A DNA stretch of 64,000 nucleotides from Rhodospirillaceae bacterium (GTDB lineage: Bacteria; Pseudomonadota; Alphaproteobacteria; GCA-2731375): contig JABIWH010000056.1 in the NCBI GenBank assembly GCA_018701215.1, forward strand, positions 67,930 to 131,929, read 5' to 3'. Every line of letters starts with the position of its first letter. The stretch's first letter is position 1. The notes beneath the pieces were generated by a model, which searched no databases, had not been told where the DNA came from, and saw nothing but the letters and a program-made list of their open reading frames with translations. Shown here in pieces: positions 1 to 8,697 of the stretch. The translations under genes and the position numbers were made by a program.

Positions 1-153
1 TGAGGCGGAAAGCCCTTTGTTAATGATCAGATCGACAAAGCGCAGGGATTGCGTCAACCAAATTACGCCGGTTAGCGATAACAGGAAGAAAACGAACGGT
101 CCGGCTAACTGCCGAAGGATATATTTTTGCAATCTGCGCACGTTGCGAATCAT
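1..153 (-). CDS. lptF: LptF-type LPS export permease, N-terminal fragment
   Basis: Only the first 51 codons are in the window; the gene runs off the left edge. The reading starts MIRNVRRLQKYILRQLAGPF and continues into a first membrane segment and the LTQSLRFVDLIINKGLS stretch typical of LptF/LptG (YjgP/YjgQ) permeases. These form the inner-membrane part of the LptB2FG complex that extracts lipopolysaccharide from the inner membrane. In many alphaproteobacteria lptF-lptG lies divergent to pepA. Here two extra genes lie between them. No clear Shine-Dalgarno sequence precedes the ATG, so the start is the least certain part. Confidence 0.82.
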   Translation of the reverse strand, partial: MIRNVRRLQKYILRQLAGPFVFFLLSLTGVIWLTQSLRFVDLIINKGLSAS

Positions 154-224
154 ACAGCGAAGGGACAATTCGCGAAAGGCTGCGAAACAATAGAATCAAC
201 CCAGGCTTTGCGGGACCAAATAGC

Positions 225-650
225 CTAGGGCGCATCCGTCGCGAAGACGCGGTCGCGTGGCTGCGACTTGAACTCGACAATATTGCCGCAGCCGTCCGAC
301 AGCATCATGATGTGCTGCTCCGCCGGTTCGCCTTTAAAAGACAGCCGTGGCGACAGCGTGAATGCGGCCCGCCGGATGGTCAGCAGCCGCTCCATTTCCT
401 TCCACTCTTCCAGGGGCAGAATAACGCCAAAATGGCGCAATGGCGCGGTGTCGCCATCGGATTCAATAGCGCCGTTGGCCTTGCCCGCCTCAACCGGAGC
501 AAGATGGGCAACCACATGGTGGCCGAAGAAATTAATATCGAAGCGGCTCCGGGATTTCCGCCCCAGCGCGCAGCCGAGCGTATCAACATAAAACGCCTTG
601 GCCCGGTCAAGATCATCAACCGGTATGGACAAATGAAACAGCGGTTCCAT
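225..650 (-). CDS. VOC superfamily (glyoxalase/bleomycin-resistance fold) protein
   Basis: A 141-residue protein with the vicinal-oxygen-chelate pattern: an N-terminal FHLSIPVDDLDRAKAFYVDT repeat, an internal HFGV histidine and a C-terminal NIVEFKS strand. These are the usual positions of metal ligands in this fold. Members include glyoxalases, ring-cleaving dioxygenases and small-molecule binders; the substrate cannot be read from the sequence. It lies 11 bp after the sulfatase on the same strand and is probably co-transcribed with it, which suggests a joint job in breaking down a sulfated or ring compound. That link is an inference. Confidence 0.78.
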   Translation of the reverse strand: MEPLFHLSIPVDDLDRAKAFYVDTLGCALGRKSRSRFDINFFGHHVVAHLAPVEAGKANGAIESDGDTAPLRHFGVILPLEEWKEMERLLTIRRAAFTLSPRLSFKGEPAEQHIMMLSDGCGNIVEFKSQPRDRVFATDAP

Positions 651-661
651 GTGATATCTCC

Positions 662-2194
662 TTAAACCTGGGCCACTTTTTGCAAAGGCTCGGCCCGGCC
701 TTCGGGCAGGTTATCATAAAGATCCGCGATCAGGTCGGACTTCAACGCTTGCCGCGCCGGATCGTGCCACAGATTATGCCATTGCAGGGGATCGTCGGTC
801 AGATCGTAAAGTTCGCCCACATCACCGCTATCGTAATAAGAGGTCTTTTCGTAGACCGTGCAAATTTGGCCGTCGCGGTACAGGGTGCGCATGGTGACAT
901 CGTTGCCGTCGAAGCTATCCTGCCATTCCGTGATGGTGCGCTCATGCTTGGCGCTATCGCCGGGCGTGGTTGGCAGGGCCGCACCCTGCATCCAATCGGG
1001 CACCTTCAGTCCCGCCAGATGGCAAATGGTCGGCGCCAGATCCACATGGCCCACCGGTGCCTCGATCAGCGCCGGGGCGACGCCCGCGTTGGGCGCCGGG
1101 CGCCAGATGAGGGGCAGCCGCATCAGGCCGTCCACATGAAACGGTCCCTTGAACAGCATGCCGAAATCGCCCTGAAATTCGCCATGGTCCGTGGTGTAAA
1201 AGACATCCGTATCGCCGCCCCAGCCAAGGCCGTCGATATGGCCGACGACACGGCCCACCGCCTCGTCGATCAGCTCGTTGGAAATATGGACCATGGCGTT
1301 GACCTCGCGGATCTGATCCGCCGTCAGACGGGCGTTGACCAGATCGGCGGGCACCTCGAAATTGAACTGGCCGCGCCCCTCGTACCATTCCAGCCAATGG
1401 CGAGGTTTGTTGGCCAGGATCTCCGCCACTTTTTCGGCTGAGCCGGGATAGCCCGCCGGCAATTCCAGATCCCGCCAGTCGACGCGGTGGAGCTCGCTTT
1501 GCGGCGGGTCCCAGGGGTGATGGGGATCGGGGAAGCTCATCCAGACGAACCAGTCCTCATCCGCATCCAGACTGTCCAGAAAGGCGATGGTCCGATCCGC
1601 CGTCCAATCCGTGTGGTAATGCTCCCTTGCAATGGGATTGTGCCAGACCTGCGGTGCCAGTGTGTCGCCACCGCCCAAGCCACTGGGTCCGCCCTGCGAG
1701 GTGTATTCGTGAAAGCCTTCAACCTCGTCGGGGAAATTATCCCGCAGCCACTGGGGATAGTGGGTCAGACTGCGCCCGGCCCGTCCGGTATGACCGCATA
1801 GTTCCATATGGTCGAAACCCCGGTGCGGCCCGGTTTCGCCTCGGCTCGCGGCCCAATTCTCGAAATAGTCCGTGTGCGAGGCCGGCTCGAAATGTGCCTT
1901 GCCCAACAACGCGGTGCGATAACCATTTTGCTTCAGATAGGCGGCCAGATTGGGTGCGTCCGCGGGCAGCGGAATTCCGTTCGAGGTGACGCCATGGCTG
2001 CCGATGTATTGCCCGGTCAAAATGGTGGCGCGTTCCGGCATACACACCGTGGACTGATTGCGCGCCTGGCGAAAATTTAGGCCAGTGCTGGCCAGGGCGT
2101 CGATCGCCGGTGTCCGCGCCACCTCTCCCCCGGTGCAGCCCAAGGCATCATGGCGCTGCTGGTCGGTGGTAATCAGTAGAATTTTGCGTCCCAT
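662..2194 (-). CDS. Type I sulfatase / alkaline-phosphatase superfamily hydrolase
   Basis: About 510 residues from the ATG at 2194, which is preceded by AAAGAG; a longer in-frame start at 2221 is possible. The N-terminus ILLITTDQQRHDALG supplies the metal-binding Asp of the superfamily. CMPERATILTG is a C-x-P-x-R motif, whose Cys is converted to formylglycine in type I sulfatases. TTDHGE is the later metal-binding block. The enzyme should hydrolyse sulfate (or phosphonate) esters. No signal peptide is evident, so a cytoplasmic site is likely. No formylglycine-generating enzyme is visible in the window. Confidence 0.85.
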   Translation of the reverse strand: MGRKILLITTDQQRHDALGCTGGEVARTPAIDALASTGLNFRQARNQSTVCMPERATILTGQYIGSHGVTSNGIPLPADAPNLAAYLKQNGYRTALLGKAHFEPASHTDYFENWAASRGETGPHRGFDHMELCGHTGRAGRSLTHYPQWLRDNFPDEVEGFHEYTSQGGPSGLGGGDTLAPQVWHNPIAREHYHTDWTADRTIAFLDSLDADEDWFVWMSFPDPHHPWDPPQSELHRVDWRDLELPAGYPGSAEKVAEILANKPRHWLEWYEGRGQFNFEVPADLVNARLTADQIREVNAMVHISNELIDEAVGRVVGHIDGLGWGGDTDVFYTTDHGEFQGDFGMLFKGPFHVDGLMRLPLIWRPAPNAGVAPALIEAPVGHVDLAPTICHLAGLKVPDWMQGAALPTTPGDSAKHERTITEWQDSFDGNDVTMRTLYRDGQICTVYEKTSYYDSGDVGELYDLTDDPLQWHNLWHDPARQALKSDLIADLYDNLPEGRAEPLQKVAQV

Positions 2195-2343
2195 GAATAT
2201 GAACTCTTTCTGGCTCGACATTCTTGTGGTGGCGCATCAGGGTGCGCTCCACACAACAACAATCCTGGTCAATATCCTGCACGGCGCGCGGTGGGAAGGC
2301 AACGCGCCACGTACGATTTCTTGTGCAGATTTCCTGGCGCGAC

Positions 2344-2371
2344 TTGCACTGGGAGCGTTCAGCCGTAAGAT
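2344..2371 (+). promoter_or_regulatory. Candidate pepA promoter
   Basis: TTGCAC (2344-2349) and TAAGAT (2366-2371) are separated by 16 bp and lie about 70 bp before the pepA start. This resembles a sigma-70 promoter with a good -35 and an acceptable -10. It is a visual match only. Confidence 0.35.
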
Positions 2372-2443
2372 ACCTTCAGCTCAATTTTCCATTCGCCGCA
2401 CAGATGCGGCGGCACTCAAATACCGCACATTCAGGGGACGTTT

Positions 2444-3940
2444 ATGAAAATCACCATCGCGGACGCAAAATTACCCAAATCAGGCGCCCTGGTCGTCGGT
2501 GTTCTGAAGGGTGGCAAATTGCCTGCCACCGCCAAGGCCTTGGACAAGGCCTCCAAGGGCGCAATCTCCAAAGCGATCAAGGCCTCCCGCTTCGAGGGCG
2601 GCAAGGGGCAATGGCTGGATGTACTGGCTCCCGCCGGAATTGGCGCCGACCGGGTATTGTTGGGGGGCCTGGGCGAGGCAAAAAAAATCGACCGGCTGCT
2701 TTTGGAAAATGTCGGCGGTTCGGCCTGGCAGCGTCTTGGTAACTGCGGCCTGAAGAGCATCGCCATCGCCTGCGATCCGGTTGCCGGCGCCAAGATCGAT
2801 TTAGCCGAGGGCGCCGCCAGCATAGCTTTTGGTGCCCGCCTGGCCAGCTACCGCTTCGATAAATACCGCACCACCTTGAAGGCCAAGGACAAGCCCAGCG
2901 TGACCGCATTATCGGTTCTGGTCGATGGACCGGCGGCGGCGCGCAAACATTTCAAGGCCCTGGACGCGGTCGCCGACGGCGTCTTCATGACCCGCGACCT
3001 GGTTAGCGAGCCGGCCAACGTGCTCTATCCCGACAGCATGGCGCAACAGTGCAAGACCCTGTCCAAGTTGGGCGTCAAGGTCGAGGTTCTGAACGAAGCG
3101 CGCATGGCGAAACTGGGCATGGGTGCGCTTTTGGGCGTTGGTCAGGGCAGCCCCAGGGAAAGCCGCATGGTGGTGATGAGTTGGCAGGGCGCTGCCGCCA
3201 AGACGCAGCCGGTGGCCTTTGTCGGCAAGGGCGTGACCTTTGATACGGGCGGCATCTCGCTGAAACCCGGTCCGGGCATGGAAATGATGAAATGGGACAT
3301 GGGCGGCGCCGGTACGGTCATTGGTCTGATGAAGGCCCTGGCCGGGCGCAAGGCCAAGGTCAATGCCATTGGCGTTGTCGGCCTGGTGGAGAATATGCCT
3401 GACGGCAATGCCCAGCGGCCCGGCGATATCGTGACCTCGATGTCGGGTCAGACCATCGAAATCCTGAATACTGATGCCGAGGGCCGTTTGGTTCTGGCCG
3501 ATGCGCTCTGGTACACCCAAAAGCGTTTCAAGCCACAGTTCATGGTCAATCTGGCGACCTTGACCGGGGCCATGATTATTGCCCTGGGGCATGAAAACGC
3601 CGGCCTGTTTTCCAACAACGACAAGCTGGCCCAGCAGTTGCACGATGCCGGTCAGGAAATGGATGAAGGCGTCTGGCGCCTGCCGCTCTCGGCCGCCTAT
3701 GACAAGAAGATCAACTGCGCCATCGCCGATATGAAAAACATCGGTGGCCGGGATGCGGGTTCGATCACCGCGGCGCAGTTCCTGCAACGCTTTGTCAACA
3801 AAGTACCCTGGGCGCATCTGGACATCGCCGGCGTGGCCTGGGCCGATCAGGGTAAGCCGACCGTGCCAAAGGGTGGCGCCGGTTGGGGCGTGCGTTTGCT
3901 GGATCAACTGGTGGCGAAGCATTACGAGGTTGGTAAATAA
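2444..3940 (+). CDS. pepA: Leucyl aminopeptidase (M17 family)
   Basis: A 498-residue protein, the usual length for PepA. The C-terminal catalytic domain has GKGVTFDTGGISLKPG, with metal-binding Lys and Asp, and the M17 signature NTDAEGRL. The N-terminal half is the variable macro-like domain. PepA is a hexameric, two-metal cytoplasmic exopeptidase that removes N-terminal residues; in some bacteria it also binds DNA. The ATG start is preceded by AGGGGACG. holC follows after 20 bp, the standard pepA-holC pair. Confidence 0.96.
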   Translation: MKITIADAKLPKSGALVVGVLKGGKLPATAKALDKASKGAISKAIKASRFEGGKGQWLDVLAPAGIGADRVLLGGLGEAKKIDRLLLENVGGSAWQRLGNCGLKSIAIACDPVAGAKIDLAEGAASIAFGARLASYRFDKYRTTLKAKDKPSVTALSVLVDGPAAARKHFKALDAVADGVFMTRDLVSEPANVLYPDSMAQQCKTLSKLGVKVEVLNEARMAKLGMGALLGVGQGSPRESRMVVMSWQGAAAKTQPVAFVGKGVTFDTGGISLKPGPGMEMMKWDMGGAGTVIGLMKALAGRKAKVNAIGVVGLVENMPDGNAQRPGDIVTSMSGQTIEILNTDAEGRLVLADALWYTQKRFKPQFMVNLATLTGAMIIALGHENAGLFSNNDKLAQQLHDAGQEMDEGVWRLPLSAAYDKKINCAIADMKNIGGRDAGSITAAQFLQRFVNKVPWAHLDIAGVAWADQGKPTVPKGGAGWGVRLLDQLVAKHYEVGK

Positions 3941-3960
3941 CGCAAAACCAGGCTGGGACC

Positions 3961-4410
3961 ATGACCGACGTCGGCTTTTACCACCTGCTGCATTGGCCGT
4001 TGGAGCGTGCCTTGCCGAAGCTGTTGGAAAAAGCCTTGGAGCGCGGCCATCGGGCCATCGTCTTGGCCGGCTCGAAACAGCGGGTGGAAGATCTGAACAG
4101 CGTCCTGTGGACTTACGAGGAACGCTCCTGGCTGCCGCATGGCAGCGCCGGTGACGGCGAGGCATCGGAACAGCCGATCTATCTCACGGTGGACGATGAA
4201 AATCCCAACGGCGCCGATGTGCTGGTAGCCGTCGATGGCCGCGCACCGGCCAGTGCGGACGGTTTTGCCCGGATCATCGACATGTTCGACGGCCGCGACG
4301 AGGCCATGGTCGCCGCCGCCCGACAGCGTTGGCGCGGCTATCTGGACCAGGGCTTCGATCTGACCTATTGGCAGCAGACCGAGGCTGGTGGCTGGGATAA
4401 GAAGGCATAA
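3961..4410 (+). CDS. holC: DNA polymerase III chi subunit
   Basis: A 149-residue protein. MTDVGFYHLLHWPLERALPK and the later RAIVLAG-RVEDLNSVLWTY and WLPHG blocks are characteristic of HolC. Chi links the clamp loader to single-stranded DNA-binding protein at the replication fork. The gene starts 20 bp after pepA and is probably translated from the same message. Its C-terminus WQQTEAGGWDKKA matches the family's conserved ending. Confidence 0.93.
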   Translation: MTDVGFYHLLHWPLERALPKLLEKALERGHRAIVLAGSKQRVEDLNSVLWTYEERSWLPHGSAGDGEASEQPIYLTVDDENPNGADVLVAVDGRAPASADGFARIIDMFDGRDEAMVAAARQRWRGYLDQGFDLTYWQQTEAGGWDKKA

Positions 4411-4427
4411 AGCGGAGGGGAATTTGA

Positions 4428-4666
4428 TTGAAACGAATAGAGTTGGGTTGTTGTTGCAGTAAAAGGGCGCGACGCTGCCTTGTCATCGTTGTGGCCAGTT
4501 GAGCTTTACTGTCTTGGACGGCTTCACGAAATTTATTCTGCAGTCAAATTTCAGAGACGGTGTGAAAGTTGAGGGCGCTTCGGTTCCCGTGGTGAACGTG
4601 GCCTGTGACAATTGCGGCGCCGTGACGGCGCATGCGGTTGGTGCGCTGGGTTTAAACTTGGATTAG
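4428..4666 (+). pseudogene. Small zinc-ribbon gene with an interrupted 5' end (frameshifted or non-ATG start)
   Basis: Codons 4463-4666 encode KGATLPCHRCGQLSF and later VACDNCGAVTAH, two C-x-x-C pairs of a small zinc ribbon of about 67 residues. This frame has no ATG and is closed by TAA at 4460-4462. A good ribosome site GGAGGGG (4414-4420) lies 7 bp before TTG 4428, which opens a different frame reading MKRIELGCCCSK. A -1 shift at AAAA (4461-4464) would join the two into one roughly 79-residue protein. It is either a single-base lesion or sequencing error, a real frameshift, or a CTG start at 4475. Confidence 0.45.
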
Positions 4667-4689
4667 TTCGGTTTTGAAAGGTTTGTAAT

Positions 4690-5559
4690 ATGAGTGGGCG
4701 ATTGGCGGACAAGGTCGCGGTGATCACCGGTGGGGCTTCCGGTATGGGACAGGCTACGGTCTATCGTTTCCTGGCCGAGGGGGCCAAGGTCGTGATCGGC
4801 GACCTGAACGCCGAGACGGGCGCGGCGACCATGGCCGAGATCACAAAACGCGGCGCCGCCGACCGCGCCGCCTTCATGGTCACCGATGTGGCCGAGGAAG
4901 CCGATGTCGAGGCTCTGGTGGCTTGCGCCACGGACAAATTCGGCCGCCTGGACTGCATCTATAACAACGCCGGCATCGGCGGTGCCATTGGCCCCATTTC
5001 GGATACCAGGGTCGAGGAATGGGATTTCACCTTCAATGTCCTGGTGCGCAGCGTCTTCCTGGGCATGAAACATGCGGCGCGCGTCCTGCAAGACCAAGGA
5101 GAGGGAGGCAGCATCATCTCGACTTCTTCCGTCGCCGGCCTGGGCGGCGGCGGCGGGCCGCACGCATATTCGGCGGCCAAGGCGGCGGTGGCCAATCTGA
5201 CCCGTGCCGTTTCGGGCGAGCTGGCCAACTACCGTATCCGCGTCAACGCCATTGCGCCGGGGGTGATCACCACGCCTTTGTTCCACGCCGGCCGGGCGGA
5301 AAAGGCCGAGGCCATGGCAACGCGGATCGTGCCGTGGCCGCGCCTGGGAACGGGCGAGGATATCGCGGCAATGGCGGTTTATCTGGCATCGGACGAGTCC
5401 GAGTATGTCACCGGCCAGAACATGGTGGTGGACGGCGGCGTCACGGCGGCGGGGCCGAATTTATGGGGTTACGGCCCCGACAGTCCCATCCTGCGCAAAT
5501 CCGGTGTCACCCATGGCAGCACCGGCGTGGACAACGATATTCGGGATGTGGAGGGTTAG
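4690..5559 (+). CDS. Short-chain dehydrogenase/reductase (SDR)
   Basis: A 289-residue classical SDR. The nucleotide-binding TGGASGMGQA motif is near residue 13, NNAG follows the fourth strand, the catalytic Ser lies in IISTSSVAGLGG, and the Y-x-x-x-K pair is in HAYSAAKAA. The D after strand 2 (GDLN) suggests NAD rather than NADP. The C-terminal extension after VVDGGVTAAGP is about 35 residues longer than a minimal SDR. The substrate is unknown. The gene converges with the dioxygenase at 5566. Confidence 0.9.
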   Translation: MSGRLADKVAVITGGASGMGQATVYRFLAEGAKVVIGDLNAETGAATMAEITKRGAADRAAFMVTDVAEEADVEALVACATDKFGRLDCIYNNAGIGGAIGPISDTRVEEWDFTFNVLVRSVFLGMKHAARVLQDQGEGGSIISTSSVAGLGGGGGPHAYSAAKAAVANLTRAVSGELANYRIRVNAIAPGVITTPLFHAGRAEKAEAMATRIVPWPRLGTGEDIAAMAVYLASDESEYVTGQNMVVDGGVTAAGPNLWGYGPDSPILRKSGVTHGSTGVDNDIRDVEG

Positions 5560-5565
5560 ACGCTC

Positions 5566-6537
5566 TTATCCCAAATAGAACGGCCGGCCCGCTTCGCGCA
5601 GCCAGATGCGCACCAAGTGGCGGCGGCGTTCGGGCTCGGACCAGTCTTGATATGCGGTGCGCCGGTGGCCCAGCTGTTTGTTGTTGACGATTTGAATCTG
5701 CCCGCGTTGAAAGCCAAAGATCTTGCCCAGGCCGGTGCGCTCCGAGACCTCCACCAACGCCTCGATCGCCTCGCGGCCCTTTGCATCCATCTCCTCGTCG
5801 CGCACGTCATAACCCTGCGCGACCAGTCGGGGCGAGAAATTGGCGAATAGCCTTTTGCCATCGGATTCGAAAACCGGCTTGAAAGACAATCGCTCATCGT
5901 CCGGCGCGTGCTCCAATTGACGATCAAAAAAGAATGGTTCGTACAGGCGCGGCAGGACATCGGGGTATTCATTCAGCAGCAAATTATAAACTGTCTCGAA
6001 GCTGACCAGGCCGCTGATGCCGCCTTCCTTGGCGGTCTGCAGGCAGAACAAGGCAACGAAATCCGGCGGCAGGTTGAAGGCGTTGTCGGTGTGATAGCCT
6101 TGTCCACCGTTGGTTTTCGAGGAACGCACCCCGTTGCCGGCCAACGCTTTCTGCCCCGTGTCGACGATATCGTAAAGCATCGTGCCATCCCATTTCTGGG
6201 CGACGGGACGGCTGATCATGGACATCAACAGCCAATAGAGTTTTGTCGCGGTTTCGTTATTTAGGCGATCCACCGGCAAACGGTCGATGATCGCGAAACC
6301 AACGCTGTGGTAGATTTGTTCGTGCACCCGGGCCATGGCGGCCTGGCAGGCGGGCATCTCGAAATCCCGTGGTGTCAGTGCCTCGGCCGGTAAAGGATTG
6401 GCCTCGATTATAGCCGCCGCCGCCTCCAGCTCCGCGATGCAGTCCCCATCCAGTTCGATCAAGCCATCGTTCTCGAACATGGTTTCGGCTGCCCAGGTCA
6501 TCGGGCTGGCCAGCGGGCGTTCCATTGTTTTCCCCAT
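5566..6537 (-). CDS. TauD/TfdA-type Fe(II)/2-oxoglutarate dioxygenase
   Basis: About 323 residues from ATG 6537, which has GGGGAAAG upstream; ATG 6555 is an alternative. The iron-binding H-x-D is GYHTDNAFN, the distal His is in ERRRHLVRIWLRE, and the Arg of that block is the expected 2-oxoglutarate ligand. LGHRRTAYQDW is the family's late conserved block. It probably hydroxylates a small organic acid or amino-acid-like substrate. It starts 31 bp after the selenoprotein on the same strand, so it is the last gene of the ygfZ operon. Confidence 0.85.
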   Translation of the reverse strand: MGKTMERPLASPMTWAAETMFENDGLIELDGDCIAELEAAAAIIEANPLPAEALTPRDFEMPACQAAMARVHEQIYHSVGFAIIDRLPVDRLNNETATKLYWLLMSMISRPVAQKWDGTMLYDIVDTGQKALAGNGVRSSKTNGGQGYHTDNAFNLPPDFVALFCLQTAKEGGISGLVSFETVYNLLLNEYPDVLPRLYEPFFFDRQLEHAPDDERLSFKPVFESDGKRLFANFSPRLVAQGYDVRDEEMDAKGREAIEALVEVSERTGLGKIFGFQRGQIQIVNNKQLGHRRTAYQDWSEPERRRHLVRIWLREAGRPFYLG

Positions 6538-6568
6538 GGCTTTGTCTTTCCCCATCCGTTGCCGCGCA

Positions 6569-7792
6569 TCATTCCAGTCTATGCATTTGCTGCCGGGGCA
6601 CAAGCTGTCCAACGGCGACACGTTTAATGCCCGCATCGGCGGCATCCAGGCAAACCGGGTGCAGCGCCAACAGCAGGCGCCCGGCGGCGGTGCCGCCCCA
6701 GAACCAATCGGCAAGTTCGTGGCTGCCGGCCCGGCCCGGTTGTGCCGTCGCGGCCTCCATATAAAAAGTCTTCATATCTTCCGAGGTGCCGCGAAAGACC
6801 TGCCCCAGGCTAAGTTCCACCGAGGGATTGTCCGCAGCACCGCCGCCAAGCAACAGCGTGTGGAGAAATCGCGCGGACGCATCAATCTCCATTCTGGCCG
6901 CGCCAACCCCCGTGCGGCCCCGGGTTTCCTTGGCGAGGTTTTGCCACGGTGCAAGGTTGGAGATTTCCGCCAATATTTCAGCCAACAATGCCGGCATATC
7001 CGATGCCGCCGGCGCCGACAGTGGGACCGGACAGGTCCAGCCGGTCATATCCATTGGCGCAGCACCAGGAACCTCGTCCGGAAAATCATCCAGGATCGGC
7101 GGTCCATCCTGGCGCTCCAACAGGGCCAAAGTGGCACGCAGGACCCTTATTTGGAATGCCGGCTCGTCGGGCGCACCGAACGGGCGGCCAAGTTCGAACG
7201 GCACCCATAGAAATCGTGGCGGCCGTAGCCGTTCGGTATTGTCGCGTACCAGGCTGATCCCCGCCGTCGCCACGCCTTCGTCTTCCATGTAGTGTGCCAG
7301 CGCGCCCACGGCGCGGGTACAGTTGGGTCAGACCGGCACAAGCAGCGCGGCGTTGACCCCGTCCTCCTTCAACATTCGCCCCACTTCCCGCGCCGTGGGT
7401 TCGAAGGCATGGGCCAATTGCCCGGCGCCATTAAAGGCATAGTGAAAACTGGCGATGGAACCGATTTCACCGGCCTGCTCCATCGCGCGCAATCGATCGA
7501 GTGGGAAGACCACGTTGACGTCCTGTTGAAATCCCGTGCGGTCGTAATTGACCGAGGCCTGGGTCATCACCAGATCGTTCAGATCGACATCCCCGGGGAT
7601 CACCCGATAGCTGAGATCGCTCAAATCAAAGTTGGCATCATTACGGCGATGCAAACCGGCGGTAGTCACAATGGCAACCCGCCGCTCCGCCAGGGGCGGA
7701 CCCGCGACCCAGGGCTGGCTTTCAAAGGGCGGGCATTCCTTGTCGAGCAGATGCCGGGCGGAACCGAGGTCGATATCTGTCAGACGGACCAT
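6569..7792 (-). CDS. Selenoprotein of the glycine/betaine/D-proline reductase subunit B family (Sec at codon 155)
   Basis: One 407-residue protein interrupted by an in-frame TGA at 7330-7328. Reading TGA as Sec gives LLVPVUPNCTRAVGA, a U-x-x-C-T redox motif like that of GrdB/PrdB-type reductase subunits, and homologous-looking sequence continues for 250 residues beyond it. A stem with a GUG apical loop lies 12 nt after the TGA. Clostridial relatives reduce glycine, betaine or proline. Proteobacterial members without the other subunits have no settled function, and no GrdA, GrdC or PrdA partner is visible here. It begins 2 bp after the amidohydrolase stop. Confidence 0.88.
7301..7315 (-). promoter_or_regulatory. 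SECIS-like hairpin of the GrdB-like selenoprotein
   Basis: In the mRNA, CGCGCC-GUG-GGCGCG forms a 6-bp all-GC stem with a three-base loop starting in G. It begins 12 nt after the UGA, putting the loop about 19 nt downstream, inside the 16-37 nt range known for bacterial SECIS elements that bind SelB. Confidence 0.75.
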
Positions 7793-7794
7793 TG

Positions 7795-8697
7795 TTACAG
7801 CCTATAGGTTTCCGCGGCGTTACCGTGAAATAGCTGGCGCCGGTCGCTATCCGATAGGTCATCCGTGATTTCCAGAAACCCATTAAAGATCGTCGCGAAG
7901 CTGCCGACCAGACGATCGACCGGGAAGTTCGAGGCGAACATACAGCGCCCGACACCAAAAATGCGGATGATATCGCGCACCACGCCCCGTTGGCGCGCAA
8001 CGCTCCAGGCATGACCGGCCTCGCCGATGCCGGAAATTTTGACCTTTACGTTTGGCTGTTCGGCCAGCTCCACCATGCCGGCCCGCCAGACACTCAAGCC
8101 CGATGTGGACCGGTCCTCGGGAACGCCGGCATGGTTCAAGACAATGGTGGTATCGGGAAAATCCCGCGCCAGGGCGGCGGCTTCGCCGAGGTGCCAATAG
8201 CGGGTCTGCAATTCATAGTGCAGACCGTACCTGGCCAACAAGCCATAGCCTGCGCGCCAGATGGGATCGGACATGGAGCCGGGAAGTCCCGTCTGCATTT
8301 GCTCAGGACTGGGTGCGGCGGTAGGTTTTTGCCGCACCGCGCGGACCAGGGGAAAGTCGGCGTGGCCGGCCAGCACGTCGTGGATATCGTCGCGAGCAAA
8401 CCAGGCCTGGCCGACGATGGCACTGGGCAATCCCTCGGCCTCCGCCAGATCGTGCAGCCAGCGGGTCTCCCCCACGGGGTCATCGGGGTGCCATTCCGCT
8501 TCCATATGCACCGTGCCCGCGATTTCGAATTCCGCCGTGTCCCGGCGATAGTCGTCGGGTAGATAGTCCCGCAACAGCGGCGCCACCGGGCCATAGCGGT
8601 GCGGCGGGGCATCGGCATCCTCCAGCCAGGGATAGTTGCCCCGGCCCAATCGCCAGAAATGCTGATGACAGTCGATGATCGGGATCGCCGCCGTCAT
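7795..8697 (-). CDS. Amidohydrolase family 2 (PDC-lactonase-like TIM barrel)
   Basis: About 300 residues from ATG 8697 (MTAAIPIIDCHQHFW). DCHQHFW holds the H-x-H metal-binding pair at the end of strand 1, VLNHAGVP and FASNFPVD are the later barrel motifs. This is the amidohydrolase-2 group that includes 2-pyrone-4,6-dicarboxylate lactonase and L-fucono/rhamnono-lactonases. The start overlaps the DUF1491 stop as ATGA, so it is translationally coupled. A small lactone is the likely substrate. Confidence 0.86.
   Translation of the reverse strand: MTAAIPIIDCHQHFWRLGRGNYPWLEDADAPPHRYGPVAPLLRDYLPDDYRRDTAEFEIAGTVHMEAEWHPDDPVGETRWLHDLAEAEGLPSAIVGQAWFARDDIHDVLAGHADFPLVRAVRQKPTAAPSPEQMQTGLPGSMSDPIWRAGYGLLARYGLHYELQTRYWHLGEAAALARDFPDTTIVLNHAGVPEDRSTSGLSVWRAGMVELAEQPNVKVKISGIGEAGHAWSVARQRGVVRDIIRIFGVGRCMFASNFPVDRLVGSFATIFNGFLEITDDLSDSDRRQLFHGNAAETYRL

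Noticed and set aside
2909..4165. Long minus-strand reading frame (418 codons) opposite pepA-holC
   Set aside because: Low-complexity His/Arg/Gln-rich translation, exactly opposite a fully supported gene. It is a shadow caused by high GC.
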